Shown: in pieces, positions 8,190-17,172 of the stretch | Position numbering within the stretch: the first letter of the stretch is position 1 | Layout: the number at the start of each line of letters is the position of its first letter | Source of the DNA: an uncultured Brevundimonas sp. | Lineage (GTDB): Bacteria; Pseudomonadota; Alphaproteobacteria; Caulobacterales; Caulobacteraceae | Assembly: GCF_947305955.1 (NCBI RefSeq) | Contig: NZ_CAMZFB010000031.1 | Span: 1 to 34,782 of the forward strand | Direction of reading: 5' to 3' | DNA: 34,782 nt | Notes under the pieces: model-generated | The model's input: the letters and a program-made list of their open reading frames with translations, nothing else | Database searches by the model: none | What the model was told of the DNA's origin: nothing | Made by a program: the position numbers and the translations under genes

Positions 8190-9758
8190 TCAGTTGGCGG
8201 GGGCGTCGCCGGTCTGGCCATCCCCTTCGCTGCCATCCCCTTCCTGCTCGCCCTGACGGCGGATGGCCTCGGCCTCGGCTTCGGCGTCCGCCTCGGTTTG
8301 ACCGCGCGCCTTCAGCAGCAGGGCCCGTGCCGCCGCGTTCTCGCCGTGCGGGTTGTTCACCAGCGGTTCGATGATGCTGATGGCCTCGGCATTGCGCCCT
8401 TTTTCCAGCAGGGCGGCGGCCAGATAGTAACGCACCTCTGCCAGCTGAGGGGCGAGGGTGAAAGCAATCTCCAGAATCGCCACATCGTTGTCGCTGGGAT
8501 AGCCCGGCGAGGTCCGGCGGTTCTCGGACATCAGCAGCATGGTGATGAAGTCGGCATCATCGGCCGCATAGGCACGGGCCAGATAGTTCTGCGCCTCCTG
8601 CCGCAGCCGGATCTCGGTCGCCTGATCATCGCTGTCGTCGGCCAGCTGCATCTTGGCGCGCGCCATATATTGCAGGGCCTCGACATGGTGGGGGTGGGCT
8701 TCCAGAAGCTTTTCCAGAATGGAAACGGCGGTCTCGGGCGCGCGGGCGTTATGCAGTTCAGCATGGGCCAGAATGACCTGCGCCAGTGGATCATCGGGGA
8801 AGCGCGCGGCCTTGGTGCGGACCTCCTGAAGGGTGCGTTGGCGCTGTTCCTCCGTGCCGCCCGATTTCAACTGTTGGCCCAGTAGCAGCAGTTCGTCGGC
8901 AGAGGCCGGAAGCGGCGTCGCCGTGACCTCGAACGACGGATAGACCGTCCGCAGGCCCACATAGGGAATGCGCCCGTTCATATAGCGGCGCAGCGTCCCG
9001 CGGAGTTGGGTCGGCGTCAGGCCCGTGGCCGTCTCGAATGCCGCGACCGATGTGGCCCCGCCCGCGATCTCGCGCAGATAGGTCTGAAGCTGGTCGCGCC
9101 GACCGGCATCGCCAAGGAACCAGTGGGCCAGCAGCCATGCCAGTGGGTAGTAGCTGTCGCCGTTGCGGGTCGAGGCGAGCGGACGGTTGGACAGGAGCTC
9201 GCTCATCGACATCCACGACAGATAGCTCAACGCCATCGCGCGGTTGTCGTTCGGCATGCCGATCTTGGTGATGTCGTGCTCGAAGCGGGTCGGCGCGTAG
9301 TATTCGGCGAAGCCTTCCACGAACCACGCGGGGTAGGGGAAGGAGAAGTTCGCCATCATGAAGTGGTGGGCGTACTCGTGCTTGAGGGTGTGAAAGTCCT
9401 CGTTACGCGTCGCGACGGCGTAGATGTCCTCGTCCGACGAGGTGTAGAATCCAGCCACGCGGTTCCCGATGGAGGGCGCTATGGTGCGCAGGCCCCGGTC
9501 GGTCACCAGATAGATGGGCAGTTTGCGATAGACTTCGGTGTCCGGCGACTGGCCCATGAAGAGGCGCAGGACCGTGTCGAACTTTTCCAGTTCGGTCAGC
9601 ATCTCGCGGGCTTCGCGCCTGCTGCCGGAACTGTAGAGGATGAAGTGCGGGCTTTCGTATTTCACCCAGTCCGCCAGCGCCGGAGAGGCGGCAAACATGG
9701 CCGCAACCGACACCACAGGAGCCAGCCGACGGCGGAAACGCTGCGCAAGAGACTTCAT
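8190..9758 (-). CDS. Exported gluzincin-type metallopeptidase (DUF1570-like) with repeat-rich C-terminus
   Basis: A 522-residue protein. An N-terminal signal peptide (MKSLAQRFRRRLAPVVSVAAMFAASPALA) is followed by a peptidase-like domain with the zinc motif H127-E128-Y-A-H131 (TLKHEYAHHFM) and the third ligand Glu148 in PAWFVEGFAEYY. This arrangement is known from DUF1570 and related peptidase-MA families. Residues ~280-490 contain helical, TPR-like repeats (for example LAQVILAHAELHNARAPETAVSILEKLLEAHPHHVEALQYMARAK). The end is an acidic Glu/Gly/Asp-rich tail. The open frame extends 22 codons upstream, but this ATG gives a proper signal peptide. A periplasmic or surface role is likely; the substrate is unknown. 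The upstream AT-rich ATTATACAAT (9832-9841, minus) may be its -10 region. Confidence 0.85.
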   Translation of the reverse strand: MKSLAQRFRRRLAPVVSVAAMFAASPALADWVKYESPHFILYSSGSRREAREMLTELEKFDTVLRLFMGQSPDTEVYRKLPIYLVTDRGLRTIAPSIGNRVAGFYTSSDEDIYAVATRNEDFHTLKHEYAHHFMMANFSFPYPAWFVEGFAEYYAPTRFEHDITKIGMPNDNRAMALSYLSWMSMSELLSNRPLASTRNGDSYYPLAWLLAHWFLGDAGRRDQLQTYLREIAGGATSVAAFETATGLTPTQLRGTLRRYMNGRIPYVGLRTVYPSFEVTATPLPASADELLLLGQQLKSGGTEEQRQRTLQEVRTKAARFPDDPLAQVILAHAELHNARAPETAVSILEKLLEAHPHHVEALQYMARAKMQLADDSDDQATEIRLRQEAQNYLARAYAADDADFITMLLMSENRRTSPGYPSDNDVAILEIAFTLAPQLAEVRYYLAAALLEKGRNAEAISIIEPLVNNPHGENAAARALLLKARGQTEADAEAEAEAIRRQGEQEGDGSEGDGQTGDAPAN

Positions 9759-9852
9759 CGGCGGGAACTCGGCACTGGTTGAAATAAGGCGAAAACGTGT
9801 CCACCAAATCGCGCCGGTCCGCAAGCGAAGTTATTGTATAATTGACGATCGT

Positions 9853-10233
9853 TTAAGCCGCCAACGGGCCCCAAACCTGTTCGCATGCCTCGTTTGGGGC
9901 CAGTTGGCCCGTGCGGGCGCGCTGTTCCAGATGCTGGATGAAGGGTAGCGGCAGGGCACCGAAGCGCGGCTCGACCAGTTCGGGGGCGCACCCCTTGTGC
10001 GGGGCGGTGAATAGGGCGGCATTCAGACCGTCCGATGCCTTGGCCAGCAGCCATGCAATGCGGTGGGCACGTTCGGGGTGGGTGCGGTGCAGTTCCGGAT
10101 GCTCGGAAAACAGCTCGCAGGCCAGTTCGATGACCGAATCCAGTCCGAGGGGTTGAAAGCGTCGCTCGTCCCGCAGCGGTGCCGGACAGGGCGGATCGAT
10201 CTGAAACACGACGTCATTAAGCAGGAACAGCAT
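9853..10233 (-). CDS. Conserved-looking small protein of unknown function
   Basis: A 126-residue protein that I do not recognise. It begins MLFLLNDVVFQID, has a helical core (LGLDSVIELACELFSEHP, RAHRIAWLLAKASDGLNAALFT), and has no signal peptide or membrane segment. An AGAGG ribosome-binding site lies 9 nt before the ATG. The composition reads as coding, and the opposite strand gives only low-complexity frames. It lies 114 nt downstream of the DUF1491 gene on the same strand and may share its transcript. Confidence 0.65.
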   Translation of the reverse strand: MLFLLNDVVFQIDPPCPAPLRDERRFQPLGLDSVIELACELFSEHPELHRTHPERAHRIAWLLAKASDGLNAALFTAPHKGCAPELVEPRFGALPLPFIQHLEQRARTGQLAPNEACEQVWGPLAA

Positions 10234-10241
10234 GGCTTTTT

Positions 10242-10280
10242 GCCTCTGAGCACCCTTCGGGAGGGTGCAGGTCTAGAGGC
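10242..10280. repeat. Nested inverted repeat in the leader of the small hypothetical gene
   Basis: The outer arms GCCTCT (10242-10247) and AGAGGC (10275-10280) enclose the inner arms GCACCCT (10250-10256) and AGGGTGC (10262-10268). On the minus strand this forms a hairpin whose outer arm contains the AGAGG ribosome-binding site of the gene starting at 10233. It could therefore affect translation, or end transcription arriving from the DUF1491 gene. Confidence 0.5.
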
Positions 10281-10347
10281 TCAAGTTTGATCCTGCGTTC
10301 ACGAACGCGGTGAATGGGCCGTTTACGAAGGCGGCACGGCGGCGGGC

Positions 10348-10698
10348 CTAAAACGGTTTGGCTGGTCCTTCGCCCTCGACCTTTTCCAAAAGGAAGTGGC
10401 GGCCATAGCGGTCCTCTATCTCGACCACCCACAGATCGGGGTCATAGCCGCGCCGCCGCTCCAGATAGGCGTCCAGTTCGGACTCATTGGGACTGGCGAC
10501 GGGTTGGATCCACAAGGGTTCGCCCTGCATATCCACCGACTGGCTGAACAGGCGGGCGGTGCGGTTGGCGGTGTCATAGGCCTTGATCACCACGTCGCCC
10601 GCGCGGGCATCGCCCTTGCGCACCACGGTGGCAAACGCCCCCTCCAATTCGGCCCGACGGATCAGCGCCGATACCCAAACATCTGTTGAAAGAAGCAA
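10348..10698 (-). CDS. DUF1491 family protein
   Basis: A 116-residue protein that fits the DUF1491 family common in alphaproteobacteria. The N-terminus VWVSALIRRAELEGAFATVVRKGDARAGDVVIKA is the family hallmark, followed by a Gln/Trp-containing strand (GEPLWIQPV), ESELDAYLERRRGYDPDLWVVEIEDRYGRHFL and a short tail. The family has no assigned biochemical role that I know of. The protein looks soluble and cytoplasmic. It probably leads the small operon with the 126-residue hypothetical gene and is divergent from the exported protein gene at 10795. Confidence 0.85.
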   Translation of the reverse strand: MLLSTDVWVSALIRRAELEGAFATVVRKGDARAGDVVIKAYDTANRTARLFSQSVDMQGEPLWIQPVASPNESELDAYLERRRGYDPDLWVVEIEDRYGRHFLLEKVEGEGPAKPF

Positions 10699-10794
10699 TT
10701 GCTAACCTTGATTGCAAACTTCCGGGCAAACCGGATGGGGTAAGAGGGCGCTATGATTATAGCGTATTGCCGCCGCGCGGACAGTTCCAGAACC

Positions 10795-11670
10795 ATGCGA
10801 AATCGCACCCGTCTATGGATGGGGGCGGTTGCGGCGGTCGTTTCGGCGTCGGCGGTGGCCGCTCCGGCCTCGGCGTCGGAGAATGTGCGCCAAGCCTATC
10901 ATGACCGCACTTTGATCCTGTCGGCCAATGCGCGCTGTGGCTATTTCAATCCGGCTGTCGCTCAGGCGCTGGGGGCTGCGGCTCTGCAAACGCGCGGGAC
11001 CTTGCTGAGAGCGGGGGATGAACTGTCCAGCGTTCAGGCTATTGCCGTGGGCGCGCGGGCAGAGGCGCGGGCCATGTCGTGCCGTGATGCGGCGCTTCAG
11101 GACAAGGCATCGCGGATCATCCACGCCTTCGAGCGTTGGGAGCGTGCGGCGCGGCTGCAGTTCCCCGCTCGCAACGGCGGATGGCGCGTGGACCGCTATC
11201 GTAGCCGCGAGGCAGGCTGGAAGCTGGTTCAGGAAAGCCGCGTCGGCGGATCGCCCGTGCGGTTTGGTCTGGCGGGGACCGATCCCGCCCATGTCGTACC
11301 CACGGCGGTGGTGTCGTTTCAGGGACGCTCGCGGCCCTATGCGGCACGTATTGTGATGCGCGACACAGCCATGCTGCCCCAGCCCCACGGCGTGTCTCAG
11401 GGACGTGCCGCCATGCCGCCCGCAGCAGGGCGCGTGATGGTTCTGGCTTCTCGCAAGTCGCGGGCGGAACGCACCCTACTGCCAACGGGCCAGCGCCATG
11501 GCGAGGCATGGGTGTTTGCGCCCGAGGCGATAGCGCGTCTGGCGTCGCTCGATCCACGCGAGCCCTTCTGGATCGAGTTCCTGTTCGGTGACGACTCGAT
11601 CGCGCGTGTGCCGTTCGAGGCCGGTGATCTGGCGGCGGCCAAGGCGTTTCTGGACTTGGGCCCAGTCTAA
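10795..11670 (+). CDS. Exported hypothetical protein
   Basis: A 291-residue protein with a signal peptide (MRNRTRLWMGAVAAVVSASAVAAPASA). The frame is open 14 codons further upstream, but the ATG at 10795 places the basic n-region correctly. The mature part contains two cysteines (NARCGYF and AMSCRDA) that could form a disulfide, an N-terminal helical segment, and a strand-rich C-terminal half (VMVLASRKSR, EAWVFAPEAIARL, FWIEFLFGDDSIARVPFEAGDL). I do not recognise the family. It is convergent with the prepilin peptidase gene and their ends overlap by 4 nt. A periplasmic location is likely; the function is unknown. Confidence 0.75.
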   Translation: MRNRTRLWMGAVAAVVSASAVAAPASASENVRQAYHDRTLILSANARCGYFNPAVAQALGAAALQTRGTLLRAGDELSSVQAIAVGARAEARAMSCRDAALQDKASRIIHAFERWERAARLQFPARNGGWRVDRYRSREAGWKLVQESRVGGSPVRFGLAGTDPAHVVPTAVVSFQGRSRPYAARIVMRDTAMLPQPHGVSQGRAAMPPAAGRVMVLASRKSRAERTLLPTGQRHGEAWVFAPEAIARLASLDPREPFWIEFLFGDDSIARVPFEAGDLAAAKAFLDLGPV

Positions 11671-12317
11671 ACGATAACCCACGCGACGGCGAAGCCCAGC
11701 GCCAGATAGGTGCCATAGGGCAGACGGCCTTGCGCATCGAACGACCGCTTCATCAGACGCGCCGCCAGCACGGTCACCACAATGCCCAGACTGGCGACGG
11801 CCAGCACGATCACTACGTCCTGAAGGCCCACCCACGCACAGCCCGCGCCCAGCAGGATAGGATCGCCGCCGCCCAAGCCCTTGCGCTTGCGGATCAGGCG
11901 ATAGAGCAGGGCCAGCAGTCCCAACATCGCAAAGGCCACCAGCGCCGATACCACGGATGCCAACCACCCGACCGCAAGTGGCGGAGCCAGCAGCACATTG
12001 GCCAGCAGGCCGCTGACGGCCAAGGGCACCGTCACCGCATCCGGCAGCCAGAAATGTTCAAAGTCGATCAGGGCGATCAGCAATAGCTGCCAGCCCAGTA
12101 GCGCGGTCATGACGCCCGCCGTCACGCCAAACGACGGCACGGCCCACAGGGCGCTGGCACCCCCGATGGTGGCACCGGCCAGCGCCAGCAAACGATAGCG
12201 CGGAGCCTTAAAGTCGATGGGCTGTTCGGGCAGGCGCTGCGACACATAGGCGATGATCCAGCCCGCGCCTGCGCCCGCCAAGGTCAGCACAATAAAGGAG
12301 AGCGCGAGCGAAGACAT
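11667..12317 (-). CDS. Prepilin peptidase (A24 family), short form
   Basis: A 216-residue, multi-pass membrane aspartic peptidase that cleaves type IV prepilin-like leader peptides at the cytoplasmic membrane face. The two catalytic aspartates are visible: Asp85 in LIALIDFEHFWLPD and Asp152 in the GxGD motif KGLGGGDPILLG. The N-terminal methyltransferase domain with its Cys-rich loop, present in PilD/GspO enzymes of ~260-290 residues, is largely missing; only about 45 residues precede the peptidase core. The start at 12317 has a GGAGGG ribosome-binding site and was preferred over a longer open frame. No pilin or secretion genes are nearby, so the substrate system is unknown. Confidence 0.88.
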   Translation of the reverse strand: MSSLALSFIVLTLAGAGAGWIIAYVSQRLPEQPIDFKAPRYRLLALAGATIGGASALWAVPSFGVTAGVMTALLGWQLLLIALIDFEHFWLPDAVTVPLAVSGLLANVLLAPPLAVGWLASVVSALVAFAMLGLLALLYRLIRKRKGLGGGDPILLGAGCAWVGLQDVVIVLAVASLGIVVTVLAARLMKRSFDAQGRLPYGTYLALGFAVAWVIV

Positions 12318-12410
12318 GAACCCTCCAGATTGCGGGACTGAGGTGAAGCTTGGCCCCAGCCTTAAGGGCCATTCGTCAACAAAGCTGAACCACCCGATAG
12401 GGCGGGCAAG

Positions 12411-12437
12411 AAAAAGGGGCGCTCTTGCGAGCGCCCC
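12411..12437 (-). terminator. Rho-independent terminator of the ABC/M1 operon
   Basis: A perfect 9-bp stem, GGGGCGCTC (12416-12424) with GAGCGCCCC (12429-12437), and a 4-nt loop. It is followed on the minus strand by a T-tract (A-run at 12411-12415). It lies 26 nt after the stop of the permease-peptidase gene and points the right way for that operon. Confidence 0.9.
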
Positions 12438-12462
12438 GTAAAGTCTGGCGGTAGGGTCCGCC

Positions 12463-15400
12463 TTAGTCGATGGCCTTGATGTTGTCGGTGGTGACCCGGT
12501 CGATCCAGCGGATGTAGGGGTCAACGCCCGCAAACTTGGGCTTGGAGTTGGCGATCAGGCGGATCGTCTGCGGGCCGCTGCGGATGACGCGGCGTTCCAC
12601 CAGAACGATGTCCTTGCTGTCGAAGGCCCCGTGGCCCGGCTCTGCATTGAACAGGCCGATTTCCATGGTTTCTTCCAGCGGCGCGGTCGTCTCGGTGCCC
12701 TTGGCATCGGCATAGAGTTTACGCGCCTCGACCTGCAGGACCACATCCCAGCGACCATCGGCACGCTCGGTGGCGCGGGTAGAGGTCACCTTGAGATCAT
12801 ACAGGGTGATCTTCTCCATCAGGTCCGTGATCAGGCCCTGTTTGTCAGCCGGAGCTTCCGCACGGATGGCGGCGATCAGGTCCACGGAGCGCGGATAGGG
12901 CGCGCGGCCGAACTTGTGTGCGGCCAGCAGCTTGGCCAGCGCACGGTTCACGACATCCTCGCCCAGCTGGTCACGCAGCAGGTAAAGGACATGGCCACCC
13001 TTGCGGTAGTGGATATAGCCCTGACCGGCCTCGACGCGTTCCAGAGCGAACTCGCCCAGACGCTCGCCACCGCGTGCGCCCAGATAGCTGTCCAGATCGT
13101 ACTTCAGGAAGCGACGGATCTGGTCGGCACCGTACATCTTCTCCATGACCATCAGGGCCGAGTATTCGGCCAGCGTCTCGGACAGGGTGGTGGCACCCTG
13201 AACATTGGCACCGACGATCTGGTGCGCCCACCATTGGTGAGCCAGTTCGTGGGCCGTGACGAAGGTCACATAGTCGATGGCATCAGGCTTACGCAGGTCG
13301 GCATTGAAGCCGATGCTTTCCGAGTAGGGCATGGTGTTCGCAAAGGCTTGTGCGAACGAGGAGTAGCCCGGGAACTCGATGATGCGCGCCTGACGGAACT
13401 GGTACGGACCGAAGGCCGACTGGAAGTAGTCCAGACCCGTCTTCAGAGCCTTGATCATACGCGGCGCATGGGTGCCATGCGTCGGGTGGTGATAGACCTC
13501 CAGCGCGATGCCGTTGTGGTCTTCCTTGGCCAGTTCATAGCGGGCCGACTGCACCGAGAAGAAGTGCAGGATCGGGGCTTCGGACACGAAGCGGGCGGTA
13601 CGGCGACCGTTCTTCGTCTCGTCCGAGACCTTATAGCCCGGCGCGATCGGCGTCTGATCCGCATCGGTGGTCAGGGTGATGTCGGAGTTCACCCACGAGG
13701 CGCCGATGTAGTTCTTCTTCAGGCCAAAGGCATCGTTCAGGTCACGCATGCGCAGCTCGGCCGGAAGGCCATGCTTGCGACGCTTTACGCGGTCGGTCAG
13801 AAGGCCGCTACGATCCATGCCGATCGACGGGCTGAAGACCTTGTCGTTGATGAAGCTGCCGTTGGAAACGATGTCGGTCATCAGGTGGCCGACGCCAAAG
13901 CCCTTTTGGCCGTACTCGCTCTCGTACTTGATCGTGCGCTTCTCGCCCGGCTGGAGCGGGGTGTCGAAACGGTAGATCTGGTACTGGTGCTCCTTCCACT
14001 CCTTGTCCAGCTTGGCGCCTTCGACCTCGATCTTCATCTTGGTCTCGCGGGGCCAGTTCAGGTGGACGGTCTCCAGCGGCTGTTCGGTCTGGTTCTCGAT
14101 GACATAGCTGCCGGTGGTCAGCATGCGGCGTTCCGACGGGCGCAGGTCGATGTTCATCTTTACATCGACGACCTGCGGCTGCAGCTGGTTCTCGAAGGCG
14201 AGAAGCTGCTTCTCGCGGTCGGCCATGCGGGCCTCGACCGTCTGCTTGCGCTCATAGGTGTTCCAGACGTTGGTGTTGATGAACACCAGAACACCCAGAC
14301 CGGCAAAGGCGACGGCAGCCAGACCGCCGATCAGGCCAGCCTTGCCCTTGAAGCGGCGCGGCGCGCGGGCCAGACGCGGGGCGTAGCGGGTTTCGGCCCC
14401 ACGACGCCACAGGGCATAGGTCACGACCAGCAGGATGACGCAGAAGGCGCTCCAATACAGGGTCGTCGGCAGCGAGATCAGGCCAAGCCCACCCATGCCG
14501 TTCAGGTCCGACGTCGGCACTGAGGGGCCATCGCCGAAGCTGTACAGGTAGTGGTCAAAGCCCAGGCTGGCCATCACCAGGGTGCTGATGATGTACAGGA
14601 CCATGATGGCCCAGCCGACAAAGCGGTTCGGCGACAGGGCTTGGACGAAGATCGCCAGAATAGCGATCATGATCATGGAGACGCTGCTCGGCAGCACGTA
14701 CCACAGCAGGTATTTGCCCAGTTCAAAGTTGAACCAGCCGCTGACAGCCTGCGAGAAGATACCGGCTAGAACCGAGGCGATCAGGGTCGAGACCAGAACC
14801 AGAGTCAGGCCCAGAGCCTTGGGAACCATGAAGGTCCAGTCGGGCGCCGGAGTGGAATCGACGATCTCGTGGATCTTGCGGTCCTGATCGCGCCAGACCA
14901 GTTCGCCCGAATAATAGATGGCGATGATCAGGGCGACGAGGCTGAACGAGCCTTCCAGCTGTTCGATAACGGCGCGGGTCGTCAGGAAGGTTTTGACGCC
15001 ATACATCTCCCCGCCGAACACCAGATTGCTGATGGACATCAGGAAGCCGAACAGCATCAGGACGATATAGGCCGGGCTCTTGAAGATCAGGCCCATTTCA
15101 AATCGCGTGCGGGCGATCAGCTGGGCAAAGGTCTGGGCGGCACCGTATTTACCGGCGACCAGCGGCTTGGGCTCGGGGGCCTTGCGGGCGGCCTTGGCCG
15201 AGACCTTCTGCATCTTGGCCAGCTTCTTCTCCGACGAGCCACGCGGGCTGCGGCTGAAGAAGGCCACGGCGGCGGCGATGAAGGCCACGCCCACACCGGT
15301 CCACAGCAGGCGGTTACCCAACAGCACGCCCGTCAGTTCGGGCAGGCGGGTGTTCTTTTCGGCAGCCGTCCAATAGCGGGTGACTTCGGTGTGCGCACCG

Positions 15401-16044
15401 ATACCCAGCGGCTCCAGCCAGCTGCCCAGTTCGCGCAGTTCCGGCTTGGACAGCAGGGTCGAGGTCACCACGAAATAGAGGATGATCATACCGACCGCGC
15501 CGACATAGCTGGCCATCATCGAGCGGGTCAGCGTCGCCAGAGCGAATACCACTGCCGACGAGAAGAAGACGCCGGTCAGGCCGTAAACCAGATAGGCAAA
15601 CACATAGTCGCCCAGACGTAGCGGCTGCAGCGTTTCCGGATCGATCCACGGCATGAAGGTGCCGAGGATGAGGCCGATATTCACGCTGGTAAAGGCCAGT
15701 GCGGCAACGGCGAAGGCCCCGAGGAAGCGCCCGACCACATAGTCGAAACGGTTGATCGGGGTGGCGTTGATCAAGGGGCCAAAGCCCGAGGTGCTGTCCC
15801 GCGCGACGGCATTGGCGACCAGCGCCACCGTCCCCAGCAGGAAGAACAGGTTCAGCACCTGATTGGTGAGCATGATCGAGAAGGCCGAGTTGACAAAGAC
15901 ATTGCCACCCGCGCCGCCGATCTGGATGTTGTCGCTGGCTGCGACCAGGCCGAAACCGAGCAGGCCGAACAGGATGGTCACAACCCAGAAGGCGGGCTGT
16001 TTCATCTGGTAGCGGAACTCGAAGGCCGCGATTTTGAAGAGCAT
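12463..16044 (-). CDS. ABC-2 type permease fused to an M1-family aminopeptidase domain
   Basis: A 1193-residue membrane protein. Residues ~1-240 are an ABC-2 permease block (MLFKIAAFEFRYQMKQPAFWVV, then about six membrane segments). A second block lies at ~300-570. A further membrane segment near 590-610 leads to a large C-terminal M1 aminopeptidase-like domain, presumably periplasmic. Its zinc site is visible as His932-Glu-Leu-Ala-His936 (TAHELAHQWW) with the third ligand Glu956 in LSETLAEY, one residue further than the usual x18 spacing. The canonical GAMEN exopeptidase motif is not evident. This fusion architecture exists as a known but poorly characterised family. The gene follows its ATPase by 13 nt with a GGGAG site. 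Role inferred: coupled membrane export or extraction and peptide hydrolysis. Confidence 0.9.
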   Translation of the reverse strand: MLFKIAAFEFRYQMKQPAFWVVTILFGLLGFGLVAASDNIQIGGAGGNVFVNSAFSIMLTNQVLNLFFLLGTVALVANAVARDSTSGFGPLINATPINRFDYVVGRFLGAFAVAALAFTSVNIGLILGTFMPWIDPETLQPLRLGDYVFAYLVYGLTGVFFSSAVVFALATLTRSMMASYVGAVGMIILYFVVTSTLLSKPELRELGSWLEPLGIGAHTEVTRYWTAAEKNTRLPELTGVLLGNRLLWTGVGVAFIAAAVAFFSRSPRGSSEKKLAKMQKVSAKAARKAPEPKPLVAGKYGAAQTFAQLIARTRFEMGLIFKSPAYIVLMLFGFLMSISNLVFGGEMYGVKTFLTTRAVIEQLEGSFSLVALIIAIYYSGELVWRDQDRKIHEIVDSTPAPDWTFMVPKALGLTLVLVSTLIASVLAGIFSQAVSGWFNFELGKYLLWYVLPSSVSMIMIAILAIFVQALSPNRFVGWAIMVLYIISTLVMASLGFDHYLYSFGDGPSVPTSDLNGMGGLGLISLPTTLYWSAFCVILLVVTYALWRRGAETRYAPRLARAPRRFKGKAGLIGGLAAVAFAGLGVLVFINTNVWNTYERKQTVEARMADREKQLLAFENQLQPQVVDVKMNIDLRPSERRMLTTGSYVIENQTEQPLETVHLNWPRETKMKIEVEGAKLDKEWKEHQYQIYRFDTPLQPGEKRTIKYESEYGQKGFGVGHLMTDIVSNGSFINDKVFSPSIGMDRSGLLTDRVKRRKHGLPAELRMRDLNDAFGLKKNYIGASWVNSDITLTTDADQTPIAPGYKVSDETKNGRRTARFVSEAPILHFFSVQSARYELAKEDHNGIALEVYHHPTHGTHAPRMIKALKTGLDYFQSAFGPYQFRQARIIEFPGYSSFAQAFANTMPYSESIGFNADLRKPDAIDYVTFVTAHELAHQWWAHQIVGANVQGATTLSETLAEYSALMVMEKMYGADQIRRFLKYDLDSYLGARGGERLGEFALERVEAGQGYIHYRKGGHVLYLLRDQLGEDVVNRALAKLLAAHKFGRAPYPRSVDLIAAIRAEAPADKQGLITDLMEKITLYDLKVTSTRATERADGRWDVVLQVEARKLYADAKGTETTAPLEETMEIGLFNAEPGHGAFDSKDIVLVERRVIRSGPQTIRLIANSKPKFAGVDPYIRWIDRVTTDNIKAID

Positions 16045-16057
16045 TTTCGGCTCCCGA

Positions 16058-16945
16058 TCAGGCTGCGGCAGCAACGCGGCGCGAGGCGCTCAGCGTCGAG
16101 AAATAGACGTCTTCAAGGTTGCCGGTGACCGGCTCGAAGCCTTCGCCCGGACGGCTGTCCGACAGGACGTGGATGATGGTGCGGCCCGCGAACAGACGGG
16201 TGGAGATCACCTCGAACTGGGCGCGGTGGTCTTCCAGCGCATCCTTGTCGATGGCCTTGCGCCAGACGCGGCCGTCAAGGCTGTTGATCAGGTCGAGCGG
16301 TGCGCCTTCCAGCTGGATACGGCCACCGGCCAGGACCGCCATGCGCGGGCACAGGTCGGCCACGTCTTCCACGATGTGGGTCGACAGGATGATGACCACG
16401 TTCTCGCCGATCTCGGCGAGCAGGTTCAGGAAGCGGTTGCGCTCCTCGGGGTCGAGGCCGGCGGTCGGTTCGTCCACGATGATAAGCTGCGGCTTGCCGA
16501 TCAGGGCCTGTGCGATGCCGAAACGCTGGCGCATACCGCCCGAGAAACCGGCGATGGCCTTCTTGCGGACGCCCCACAGATTGACCTGATTGAGCAGGGT
16601 CTCGACCGTGTCCTTGCGCTCCTTGCGGGCGGTCACGCCCTTCAGGATGGCCATGTGGTCGAGCATGTCATAGGCCGACACGCGCGGGTAAACGCCGAAG
16701 TCCTGCGGCAGGTAGCCCAGTGTGCGGCGGAGCAGTTCCGGCTCCTTGATGACGTCGATATCGCCGAATTTGATCTCGCCCGAAGTGGGGGACTGCAGGG
16801 TCGAGATGGTGCGCATCAGGGTGGACTTGCCCGCACCGTTCGGACCCAGCAGGCCAAACATCCCGCGCGGGATTTCCAGAGTAATATTGTCCAGCGCCCG
16901 CGTGCCATTGGCATAAACGTGCGTCAGGTTCTTAATCGAGAGCAT
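16058..16945 (-). CDS. ABC transporter ATP-binding protein
   Basis: A 295-residue ATPase of the ABC-2 (DrrA/CcmA-like) type that should power the permease-peptidase encoded next. It has Walker A GPNGAGKST (~34-42), a Q-loop at LGYLPQDFGVYP, signature FSGGMRQRFGIAQA, Walker B LIIVDEPTAGLD and the switch His in STHIVED. The ~70-residue C-terminal extension after the ATPase core is typical of this class. The start at 16945 has a GGAGG site 7-8 nt upstream; the longer open frame upstream is not convincing. It is first in a two-gene operon, divergent from a TonB-dependent receptor. Confidence 0.94.
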   Translation of the reverse strand: MLSIKNLTHVYANGTRALDNITLEIPRGMFGLLGPNGAGKSTLMRTISTLQSPTSGEIKFGDIDVIKEPELLRRTLGYLPQDFGVYPRVSAYDMLDHMAILKGVTARKERKDTVETLLNQVNLWGVRKKAIAGFSGGMRQRFGIAQALIGKPQLIIVDEPTAGLDPEERNRFLNLLAEIGENVVIILSTHIVEDVADLCPRMAVLAGGRIQLEGAPLDLINSLDGRVWRKAIDKDALEDHRAQFEVISTRLFAGRTIIHVLSDSRPGEGFEPVTGNLEDVYFSTLSASRRVAAAA

Positions 16946-17172
16946 TGATAGCCTCCAAGCCAGTCGACCTATTCCACAGGCGGACGACCCCCCAACACAA
17001 GTGAATGATCTGTAAGGTCGTGGATGGCTGCGGCAACGCTTTGTGTAATATTTTAGATAATCTAATGAAGTCGGTGTGATTCCTGCGGTTGTCATCGGCA
17101 GGGATTAACGGCCCATATCCCCGTGAAATGCGCCTTCGTTGCGCGCTATTGTTGAAATCGGGGATGGTGTGG
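16946..17172. promoter_or_regulatory. Divergent promoter region between the ABC operon and the TonB receptor
   Basis: A 227-nt intergenic region that must hold promoters for both directions. Its middle is AT-rich for this genome (TGTAATATTTTAGATAATCTAAT, 17044-17066, reads across the likely core). The 12-mer TGTAATATTTTA at 17044-17055 recurs upstream of mrpA at 26874-26885. No clear -35/-10 pair could be assigned on either strand. Confidence 0.45.
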
